From the NCBI GenBank assembly GCA_003024785.1, contig PUQB01000463.1, forward strand, positions 62,001 through 126,000: a DNA stretch of 64,000 bases, written 5' to 3'. This DNA comes from Selaginella tamariscina. Lineage: Eukaryota; Streptophyta; Lycopodiopsida; Selaginellales; Selaginellaceae. Position 1 is the first letter of the stretch; the number at the start of each line of letters is the position of its first letter. This document shows, piece after piece, positions 54,020 to 64,000 of the stretch. Below the pieces are notes generated by a model that worked only from the letters and a program-made list of their open reading frames with translations, made no database searches and was not told where the DNA came from. The translations under genes and the position numbers were made by a program.

Positions 54020-54207
54020 CACTAGAATATTCTAGAATATTCTTGAAAATTTTGGAAGGTCCAATTGTGTGTACACAGTACGAAAAATTTCCGTACAGAA
54101 TATTCGAGGATATCTAGACGGAAATCGTACGGAAAAAAGAATATTCAAGAATATTCGCAAATCTTGGTCAAGCTCGTTGACCTGCGCTCGAATTTCGCCG
54201 TGCCCCT
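54020..54207. repeat. Right terminal region of the MULE-like element
   Basis: Five GAATATTC palindromes at 54025, 54035, 54098, 54139 and 54149. TGCGCTCGAA near 54183 mirrors TCGAGCGCAG of the left end. CCGTACAG and CGTACGGA repeat words of the left end. Together these look like transposase-binding arrays. Confidence 0.75.
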
Positions 54208-54452
54208 AAGCTTTCTACACATATCATAAGCATATGGAGAAATATACCTGACGATATGCTAGAACTAGTTTAATTATTGAACTGCTTTATTTAATTAAAC
54301 TAAGCTTTATCAAATGGTTAATTTGCTGCACTTAAAAACAGACCCAACATACACGTGATCATCACACCGATGAGCCGTTCTATTCAACGTCGTTCAAAGT
54401 TGATCACATAGTCAAACACAGTCCGTATCAGTGCCTAATCATTACAGTACTG

Positions 54453-54483
<31 letters not shown>

Positions 54484-56444
54484 TATATTATGGGTTTATA
54501 CACACTAACGATGAGAATGTTCAAAATTTGTATAGAACACATGAAAATCAATAAACACATAAATAGGTTTAATAGCATTATCATTACTCATTATTAAATT
54601 TCATCTTCACTGAGCACTCATAGATATTAAATGTTAAATATACTGATGTGTTTTAATATCTACTTAAACTAATACATTATGTACATACATGCTTAAGGAT
54701 GGAACATTTTTAGTTTTATGATATACCTCTATTGCTATTTTAGAATAATAAAGTTAAATTTAAATATTCTCCTTTTGAAAATCATAAATAATAAATATTA
54801 TAAATTCTTATTTTCAATTTATAAATTGCATGTGCTGTTAATGTAATTTAATATATCTCTTTGTAAAACCCATATCTCCTTATTATAAATCACAAATCTC
54901 ATTAGTAATATATAAAGTATTTTAAATATTTGGAAAAGTTTTTAGTTTTATACTTACAACTTTCCTATCCCCATGTGAACTCTTATGGTATACTGTATAC
55001 AAAAGAAATAACATATATTGGAGAAGAAAATACACAGACGTATATATATATGTAAAATGTGTTTGTGAGTGTGTACTTTTTTAAGTCTCTCTCTCTCTAT
55101 ATATATATACATATGGGCTGAAGAATATACTCCTGTTGGTGCTGACTAAACATCAATAAGCCTCGTGATTACGTTAATTATGTCTACATTATACATAGTT
55201 TGGTTTCCCATATTTTATTACAACTGTTAATTAAAAAAATTCAATTATGATAAGTTAATTTAATTGCATTTAGTTTTGATTTATTTGTGGATGCTACATA
55301 TTATACTTTCACTGTCTTAAACTTTACATGATATATAATAAAACTTTTAACCTTACACGGGTGCAAACGAGGTGCTTCACACACACATACCACGGCTTCT
55401 CACACACAAACACACACGTTCTGCCACCTACTTCTTTAATCATGTGTTACAACACTACCGTATATATAAAACAAGCGCTTGCACTACCAGCTTACATCAA
55501 TGTTTAACTGTAAGTTGGAACCAGCAGAGAATTTAATTAAGTGCAGATGAGAAAATGCATTTAGTTACTTAAACTTCTTAAACAAAATTCAATTACTATG
55601 AAAATATGTTAGAGAAACAGTGGTTCAAGTTTAATTGGTAACTATAAATAAGTTTTAAAACTTAAAGCTTAGTTAGTATGTTTATTTTAGATTATTAATT
55701 CATTTGTTTAAGGTTACTTATTAGATTCCAATTTATATATCATATATTTTTGAAACTCTACTTTTTTTTAAATTGTTGTAGAATAAGAATGTTCAGAAAT
55801 TTGTACAAGATCAAGAATTTTAAGTTTTTTCTTAAAAGAGGAGGAAAAGAATTAAAACAATAAGGCGGTCCGCTGGAAAAAATTAATAACAATACTATTA
55901 ATAAATCAAAAGTAAATCTAATAATGTATAAATTTCTAATATATTCATAATAGGTTTATGTACACATATTGACATTACAAGTTGAACATAGTTAGATGGT
56001 CAATGCCTTTATAGTTTACAAGAACACATAAAGGGGACTCACATATCCCTTTCTATATTAAATCCTTAGTGAGAATAAATAAATCCTTATAAATAAGCAC
56101 CTGCTTGCAGATGAGGTTCTTGTATAACATCAAAATGAAACATACCGTATTATTACATGTAAATAATTATTTTAAAGTTTTAGAGTTAAGATCTATACGA
56201 AATACCAGTTTACATAAATATTTAGAGAATTTTAGTTAAGTGTAGATGAGAAAATGCATTTAGTTACTCAAGCTTCTTAAACAAAAAGATAGTTGATTAT
56301 TTATGAAAATATGTTAAAGAAAAAACCCTTCTGATAACTATAAATATGTATTATCTACAAGAGCTATATATAGTTATTATAAAAATTATTATTTTAGATT
56401 ATTAAATCATTTGTTTAATAAAATCTATGTTTATGAAATGATTA

Positions 56445-59132
56445 ATCTGCTGCACTAGAAAAGATCCAAAAAATAATTTCATTCTCCGTCTAAAAAAATC
56501 GCCGGTCAAAGACAATCTATGTCAACGTGGATATGGGGCGGCGCCTAAATGAGTACAGTACGGGAGAAAACGAGAATTATTAAATATATGCATTATATAT
56601 ATATATATATGGAAAATAACCCTCGAATATAATAAATTCTTATACCAATCGAATATTTTAAACACTACATCTCAATATAAATTAGATATGATTAAATTTG
56701 TATAATTACGAAAATTATGACCTACTTATTTATATGTTGTAATTTATGGTAATCATTGTTAATTCCATTTCACATCTCAAATACTTAAAAACAAATTAAA
56801 TCAATATAAATACTTATCTGAACTCCAAACATATATAGTTAAACAAAATAAACACACATATTAAACAGCATTACATGATGAAAAAACAAAAACACACCAT
56901 TAATTTATTACTTATTTAGAATTGAGAAATTTATAAAGAGTTTAAAAAAAACAAAAAAAAAATTAGAAAGAAGAAGAGAAAATTAAAACAGGTTTACACG
57001 GGATAAAAAAGTAGCAACTTTGTGAAGTTTTAAAAATAATTTTGTTTCATTTTAATTATTCTTTAAATTGAAAATTAGTAACAATATATTATTAATAAAT
57101 CAAAAATACTCATATAAATTAAATAATAAAGTATAATTCTTAATGTATAAACTAGGATATTTACATACATATGCTTTCGACGCGCATCATAAGCATACGG
57201 AGAATATACTCCTGACTATGGTGGTGGTGAATATGTTATTGGTTCTAGAACTAGTTTAATTATTGAACTGCTTTATTTAATTAAACTAAGCTTTACCAAA
57301 TGATTAATCTGCTGCACTTTCTATTCAACGTCGTTCAAGTTGATCACGCAGTAACTGAACTATATATATTATATATATATTATGGTTTATACATATCATT
57401 TTCAAATGTTAATCACACTAATAATGAGAATGTTCAAAATTTGTATAGAACACATGAAAATCAATAAACACATAAATAGGTTTAATAGCATTATAATTAA
57501 TTATCATTACTCATTATTAAATTTCATCTTCACTGAGCACCCGTAGATATATACTTAAACTAATACATTATGTACATACATGTTTAAGGATGAAACATTT
57601 TTTAGTTTTATGATATAACCTCTATTACTATTTTAGAATATAGAATCTAATTGAAATATTCCCCTTTTGTAAAATCACAAATGATAAATATTATAAATAC
57701 TCTTATGGTATACATACAGTACATATATTGGAGAAGAAAAAACACAGACGTATATATATGTTAAATGTGTTTGTGAGTGTGTACTGTTTAAGTGTGTGTG
57801 TGTCTCTCTCTCTTTATATGCACACACGCACACACACACACGCACACACATATTTAAAGATCGTGGTTTTTTATGACGACGAATTTTCCTTGAATATACT
57901 ATGAATAAGTTCATAAAATAAGTATTTTGTGGAAAGTGATACTACATCTCACAACACAACAATCCTTAAGCATACAAATTTTAATTATCAATAAGCCTTG
58001 TGATTACGTTAATTATTCACATTATACATAGTTTAGTTCTTAAATATGTTGGTTTCCCATACTTTATTAATTAAAAGAAAAATTAATTATGATAATTAAT
58101 TTAATTGCATTTAGTTTTGATTTATTTGTGGATGTTGTTTACTATTTCATTCTTAATTTTATTTAATACATTATTCATTATTAATAAATCAAAAGCACTC
58201 CTTTTTAATTAATAAGGAATTTATTCATAATAGGTTTATGTTCACATACAAGCTGAACGGTCAATACCTTTAATATAAAGTAGTGAGAATAAATAAATCC
58301 TTATAAAACAAGCACCTCACTATTTAAATTTTTAAATTATACCAGTTTACATAAATGTTTAAGTAGAGATATTATACATTTATATATATACACACACATA
58401 CACATATATATTAGTGGTGTGTGTGTATATGTATTTATGTATGTATATGTGTCTGTACCTTCTGAGCATCAAGTAGGTTACCGCATTTGGCATACAAATT
58501 GACAGGTGCGCTGGCCAGCTTCGAGTGAATATCCATTCCGTACTCGAGAGAGGCCAGCTTACCGGCCTCCTTCTTGGCCAGGGCAGTACACGCCTCCAGT
58601 GCAGCAACGGACTTCCGTACAGTCAGCTGGCAGTTCTGTGACAGCACCCGGGAGTACATTTTTAAGGCCTCCTGTGGTTGTGCGTTTTCCACGTATCCAG
58701 AATAAGCGTATTCCATGCCACCACGTCTCTTTGCTCCATATGATCGAATACCTACGTAATACATAGATATGTAAATATACATGTGTCTTAGGTGTGTGTG
58801 CGTGTATATCCACAACTATACGACACATCCTTTACATCAGAACATGTACACATAAGGTATATATATGTGGTGTTTCCAATATATCAACATGTGACATGCG
58901 ACAATATAAATATTATAAATATGTCAAAATTTGTACAGTTATATAATTAAATCTCTCTCTCTCTTTCACACACACACACACACACACGCATATCAATATT
59001 ATCATTTCACAGTGATTCGTATGCTTTCACATATATATCTGTGTAGACAGTTATTTGTTTGTATATACATGTATATCGAGCTTTTTTGTAAGTATATAGC
59101 GTGTATACTACATGTGCACAACATCGTTGTAG

Positions 59133-59163
<31 letters not shown>

Positions 59164-60305
59164 CATATAAACATATGTATATCTACGGCGTGAACACACT
59201 AGTTCAGATACGCATTAGATCATTTATTTATGCCCATACATTGGCATAAACAGACACGGATATACTTACATGCATACTTAATAAATCGAGACACACACGC
59301 ACACCAGTATTATGATCTCTATTCAGGCATACGTACATATGTGATCGACGTACACAGATGTTGACAAGTGCACTTGCTAAATAAAGATCTGTGTGCTGAC
59401 CAATGTCTATAGCTTGTGCGTGTATTCTTCCAGGTCGATAAGATGTAAACAGAATATACTTGTCTCTTTTAGCAATATTAAATGTATTTTATTTGCACTC
59501 TTGGTTTAATACATCACCTTGTGTGCACACACACGTCCCATCGTGCAGGTTGGGTTAGCTGTGTTGTGTGACTACTTGCAAGCTTTACAGAAAAGTCAGT
59601 AACTCTCTCTCTATGTGTGTTGTGGATATATTTTGATGTATGCAGAAAGAAAGGACCTGTTCTCACCTTTCCAGCGTTGATTTCCACCTTTCTGCTTGGG
59701 GTCTTTGGGTATACAGCATTATATGAGACACAAATACAACACACAAGTTAATGTAAGTTGAAAATTTATTAGTGTGTCTGTGAGTGAACTATGTTACCTG
59801 AAGGGACTGAGATATACAACCCCTATTTTCGCTTCAGCCGTCATCCCAGTTTTTACCTTCATACTGACTCGCCCTTTTCAGGTTGTGTACGTGGCGCGCG
59901 CGCGTGTGTGTGTGAGAGAGAGATATTTGATATAATATACAAATTTTTGCACACTTACAGACACACACATATGCATACACACATACATACAGGATGGAGA
60001 AGTTGAGATAGATAGCGGCATTGCAAAGCTGGTGGGTTCGATTCTTTTCATCTGCGGCTGGACGACACTATTAGCTTATAAAGTCCCGAACATCTTGCAA
60101 CTCATTTCTTCCACATGGTTACACCACTCCAGTGCAAAATCAGCATGATTTGTTGCTAAGCAAGTCATTAACCAACAAGGAGTATATTCCTGATACGTAT
60201 TACCGAGGTGAGCAGCCGTCGTTAATTAAGCTCTATTAAAAATTGATTTATTTTAGATTATTAAATTGTTTGTTTAATAAAATCTATGTTTTATGAATGA
60301 TTAAT
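56445..60305. repeat. Array monomer 3c, with PPR exons
   Basis: Type c of about 3.86 kb, matching 2c nearly base for base. Block B is near 57315 and PPR exons lie at 58459-59450. The upstream PPR exon has lost about 40 bases near 59357 relative to 2c. Confidence 0.88.
58459..59450 (-). pseudogene. PPR protein gene fragment, copy 3
   Basis: The downstream exon (58751-58459) encodes GYVENAQPQEALKMYSRVLS, then LEACTALAKKEAGKLASLEY, and ends with NLYAKCGNLLDAQK before a GT donor; it is the most open of the three copies. A one-base loss near 58698 relative to the others changes the frame early in the exon. The upstream exon (about 59450-59358) is truncated by a deletion of about 40 bases. Confidence 0.8.
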
Positions 60306-62970
60306 CTACTGCACTAGAAAAGATCCAACAAATAGTTTCATTCTCCCGTGATCCTCATAACCGATGAGTTAAGAATAACGTCAGTCAAAGACAGTCTTTG
60401 TCAACGCATGCTTGGATACGGGGCGGCGTCCAAATGAGTACAGTACGAGGAGAAGACGATATATACATTATATATTTGAAAAATAATAAATATGATAAAA
60501 TATGATTACATAAATAAATTTGTATAATTACGAGTTTATATATGCTGTAATGAATTAAATATTTTATGGTATCACTGCTAACTCTCTAATTTATACTCAA
60601 ATACTTAAAAACAAATATATTAACAAAGAGAGAAGAGGAGAAAACTAATAAACAGGAGTTTGACGATAGCTCACACGAATTTAAATTTTGTAGCTTTGTG
60701 AAGTTTTCGGAGTAATTCTGTTTCATTTAATTATTCTTTAATGAAAAAGTTAGTAGCATTAACATTATTAATTGCTCATATTAAATTTAATAATGTATAA
60801 TTTTTTTAAACTAGAATATTATGCTTCTGTACACACATACGTACATATATACTTAAGCTTTCTACACGTAAATAAGCATACGGAGAATATACTCCTGACG
60901 ATGGTGGTGGTGAATATGTTATTCAATTATTGAACTTCTTTATTTAATTAAACTAAGCTTTATCAAATGATTAATCTGCTGCACTTGAAAATACACGTGA
61001 TCCTCACAACCGATGAGCCGTTCTATTCAACGTCGTTCAAGTTGATCACGCAGTAATGATTACAGTACTGAACAATTATATATATATATGTATGTATATA
61101 GTATGGTTTATACGTATGTTGATCACACTAACAATGAGAATGTTCAAAATTTGTATAGAACCAGTGATTAAATCCGTAATCAAAAATGCTATGTATATAT
61201 TAATTATTAATTTAATTACTAGTTTATTAATTATTAATCTAATTTAATTACTAATCCGCAGCATTTTTTTACTACGGCATATATCACTGTATAGAACACA
61301 TGAAATCAATAAACACAGATAGGTCTAATAGCATTACCATTACTCATTATTAACTTTCATCTTCACTGAGCACTCATAGATATTGAATGCTAAATATACT
61401 GCTGTGTTTTATTATATACTTAAACTAATACATTATGATTATGTACATATGTCTCTCTCTCTCTCTCTCTCGATCTAGAGAGAGAGAGAGAGAGAGAGAG
61501 AGAGCACACACACATTATATGATGGTGCTGAAGAATATACTGTCGAATTTAAGATTCTGTTTATAAGATTTGAGTTAATACATGCTCAAATTTCAGTCAT
61601 AAATTTCATTGTAAAATCACAATACATTGATTAAAATAAAGTTAAGATTTAAATTTAAATTTAAATGGTTTTAACTATAATTAATATGAAAATAAATATA
61701 TTAAATTGTACCAATCTAGAATCAAGAATCACGAATTATTCTTTCATCGTATAAAGGTGTTGCACGCATAACCATGCAGAGCAAAGAGAATAATGTAGTA
61801 CCTGAAAAGAATATCTATGAGCAAACCAAGATCTGTTTAATTTACTTATGTGTTTTTTTATTTATTATATTTTTAATTTTTCGTTTTTATTTAATTTTAC
61901 TGTTTTAATCTAGTCTTATATGCAATATATTCACACTTCTTGTGTGCTCACCAGGAAGAAGTCAAAATAAGACCTTGGAGTTTGCTTTGATGAAAATCTT
62001 TGTTTGTCAAACTGTTCAATGATTCTCATATTTAGTTAAAATATATTAAATTAAATTAATATAATATAATTTTTCGTAAATAGATGAACACTTGAAGATG
62101 ACACAGAGAATCTTATCTATAAAATGCGTATATAAGATATACTATAGGAATCCTTAAGCATACAAACTGAAGTTTAATTATCTCGTGATTACTCTAATTA
62201 TGTCTACATTATACAAATTAATTTAGTTTTAATTTGATGTTACATATTATACTTTCACTCTCTTTTACTTTTACATTATATATAATTAGTGCAAGCGAGG
62301 TGCTTCACACACACATACCACGGCTTCACACACACACACACGTTCTGCACATGTGTTACAACACTACCGTATATAAAACAAGCGCTTGCACTACCAGCTT
62401 ACATTGTAAGTTGGAACCAGCAGAGAATTTAATTAAGTGCAGATGAGAAAATGCATTTGTTCTTAAACAAAAATTCAATTATCTATGAAAATATGCTAAT
62501 TAAAACCTCTTTGTAAAACCCTTATTTGTTTAATAAAATCTATTGTCTTATGAAACTCTGCTTTATAAAATTGTTGAATGGTCAGATTTTGTATAGAATC
62601 AGGAATTTAAGTTTTTTGTCTAAAATTTAAAAGGAGGAGAAGAATTAACAAACAAACAACAAGGCGGTCCAGGAACAATATTATATTAAAAAATGAAAAT
62701 CACTCATATTAAATTTAATTAAATTTCTAATATATCCCTAATAGGTTTATGTACACATATACATCATAAGCACTTTAGTTAAATGGTCAATACCAAGAAC
62801 ATATAAAGAGGTTAGTTAATTATTTATGAAAATATGTTAAAGAAAAAACCCTTCTGATAACTACAAATAAGGTGTTTTTACAAGGGCTATAGTTATTATA
62901 AGGATTTATTTATTTTAGATTATTAAATCATTTGTTTAATAAAATCTATGTTTTATGAAATGATTACTAG
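60305..62970. repeat. Array monomer 4a, with small hAT MITE
   Basis: Type a with block A 60330, block B 60980-61075, TC/GA palindrome 61451-61504, block C 61720-61835. A 128-base hAT-type MITE sits at 61162-61289. Confidence 0.88.
61162..61289. mobile_element. hAT-type MITE, 128 bases
   Basis: Terminal inverted repeats CAGTGATTA-like at both ends (right end ATATCACTG). It is flanked by a perfect 8-base duplication TATAGAAC at 61154-61161 and 61290-61297. All other array copies read straight through TTGTATAGAACACATG. The interior is AT-rich and largely self-complementary. The 8-base duplication and CAGTG ends indicate the hAT superfamily. Confidence 0.9.
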
Positions 62971-64000
62971 AAAAGATCCAACAAATAGTTTCATTCTCCC
63001 GTGATCCTCGTAACCGATGAGCTAAGGAAAATGTCGGTCAAAGACAGTCTATGTCAACGCATGCTTGGATATGGGGCGGCGCCTAAATGAGTACAGTACG
63101 AGGAGAAAACGTATGCATTATATATATGTGTGTGTGTATATATGGAAAAATAACCCTTGAATATGATAAATGTTTAAACCAATCGAATATTTTAAACACT
63201 ACATCTCAATATAAAATAAATTGATTAAATTTGTATAATTACGAGAATTATGACCTACTTATTTATATGCTGTAATGAAATAAATAATTCATGGTAATCA
63301 TTGCTAATTCCATTTAACATCTCAAATACTAATTAAATCAATAGAAATACTTACCTGAACTCCAAGCATATATAGTTAAACAAAATAAACACACACAAAA
63401 CAGAATAAAAAAAAAACAAAAGCACACTATTAATTTATTACTTATTTAGAATCAAGAAATTTATAAAGTCATTTAATAAAAAAAGAAAATTAGAAAGAAG
63501 AAGAGAAATTAATAAACAGGTTGCCTGTAACTTAAGCGAATAAAAATTGGCAACTTTGTGAAGTTTTTTTGTTTCATTTAATTATTCTTTAATGAAAAAC
63601 TTAGTAACATTATCATTATTAATAAATTAAAAGTACTCATATTAAATTGAATAATGTATAATGTTTTAATGTATTCTTAAACTAACTAATTTAATTATTG
63701 AACTGCTTTATTTAATTAAACTAAGCTTTATCAAATGGTTAATTTGCTGCACTTAAAAACAGACCCAACATACACGTGATCCTCACAACCGATGAGCCGT
63801 TCTATTCAACGTCGTTCAAAGTTGATCACATAGTCAAACACAGTCCGTATCAGTGCCTAATCATTACAGTACTGAACAAAATATATATATATATATATAT
63901 ATATATTTTATATGGGTTTATATAAATGTTGATCACACTAACGATGAGAATGTTCAAAATTTGTATAGAACACATAAACACATAAATAGGTTTAATAGCA
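62970..64000. repeat. Array monomer 4b, cut by window end
   Basis: Type-b block A near 62990 and block B near 63755-63880. It continues beyond the window. Confidence 0.88.

Larger units (their letters stand above)
45296..54207. mobile_element. MULE-like DNA transposon carrying a ParB-methyltransferase gene
   Basis: Sister monomers run continuously through TACTTAAAGCTTTCTACAC. Here that site is split, with AAGCTTT repeated at 45289-45295 and 54208-54214 (7 bases perfect, 8-9 with mismatches, the MULE range). Left end GGGTTTGAC, right end GTGCCCC. The ends are weak inverted repeats sharing TCGAGCGCAG and CGAGC. Inside each end are clusters of GAATATTC. It has two divergent, intron-bearing genes: ParB-methyltransferase (45565-49210, minus) and transposase (50648-53862, plus). 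The near-intact target duplication and long open exons suggest a young insertion, later than the array expansion. Confidence 0.88.
44495..56445. repeat. Array monomer 3b, split by the MULE-like element
   Basis: Block A 44510, then the 8.9 kb element inserted at about 45295, then block B 54340-54460. About 3.0 kb without the insertion. Confidence 0.88.
13480..64000. repeat. Tandem higher-order repeat array (monomers a-b-c)
   Basis: From about 13480 to the window end the same sequence recurs. A block-A core (CGTGATCCTCATAACCGATG, then GCATGCTTGGATA and GGGGCGGCG) occurs at about 14530, 17300, 20030, 27790, 30750, 38640, 42490, 44510, 56470, 60330 and 62990. Three monomer types alternate strictly. 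Type a has GCGTCCAAATGAGTAC, type b has GCGCCTAAATGAGTAC plus a TG tract, and type c lacks the GATCCTCATAACC part and carries PPR exons. The a-b-c unit is about 9.1, 9.8 and 8.9 kb after removing inserted elements. The array runs off the right edge. The leftmost kilobase (13480-14520) is a diverged edge unit. Confidence 0.93.

Noticed and set aside
13480-64000. CRISPR or rDNA-type array as an explanation of the tandem repeats
   Set aside because: Units are kilobases long with no short direct repeats plus spacers, and no rRNA sequence is present.

Overview
The window looks like land-plant nuclear DNA. It carries an amino acid permease, an SBT2-type subtilase, pentatricopeptide-repeat (PPR) exons and a MULE transposase with a WRKY-GCM1-like zinc site, all plant-typical. 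The introns are short, AT-rich and canonical, and even PPR sequence is split by introns. I favour a lycophyte such as Selaginella, but this is a weak inference from gene structure alone.

Gene-bearing left edge (1-13.5 kb). Position 52-1780 holds the last seven exons of an amino acid permease. Its final codons and 3' UTR have been amplified into a five-copy minisatellite. On the minus strand lies a complete 18-exon gene for mitochondrial ETF:ubiquinone oxidoreductase (3509-8253). It is flanked on both sides by decayed partial copies of its own exons. Next comes a minus-strand ten-exon SBT2-like subtilase (9423-12705). The introns are full of compound TC/AC microsatellites.

Repeat array (about 13.5 kb to the end). 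The remaining 50 kb is a tandem array. Three related monomers (a, b, c; normally 2.7-3.9 kb each) repeat in order as a higher-order unit of about 9-9.8 kb, seen about 3.4 times. Each c monomer carries the same fragment of a PPR gene. Every higher-order unit has been hit by different mobile elements: a PIF/Harbinger element plus a MITE in unit 1, a Ty3/gypsy LTR element in unit 2, a MULE-like element in unit 3 and a hAT-type MITE in unit 4. The uninterrupted sister units define the insertion points almost to the base.

Most notable system (45296-54207). This 8.9 kb element has MULE-like ends, with clusters of GAATATTC near each terminus and a near-perfect 7-8 bp target duplication. It carries two divergent intron-containing genes. 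One is a MULE-type transposase (WRKY-GCM1-like zinc site, DDE core, SWIM finger). The other is a fusion of a ParB-like domain with an N6/N4-type DNA methyltransferase, an arrangement otherwise known to me from bacteria and phages. A large perfect-looking hairpin sits between the two genes. I infer that the methyltransferase marks or protects the element, but nothing here proves activity.

Caveat. Host genes and DNA transposons alike show many single-base reading-frame changes, most of them one base short in or beside a homopolymer run. This suggests unpolished long-read sequence, so broken frames should not be taken as proof of pseudogenes.
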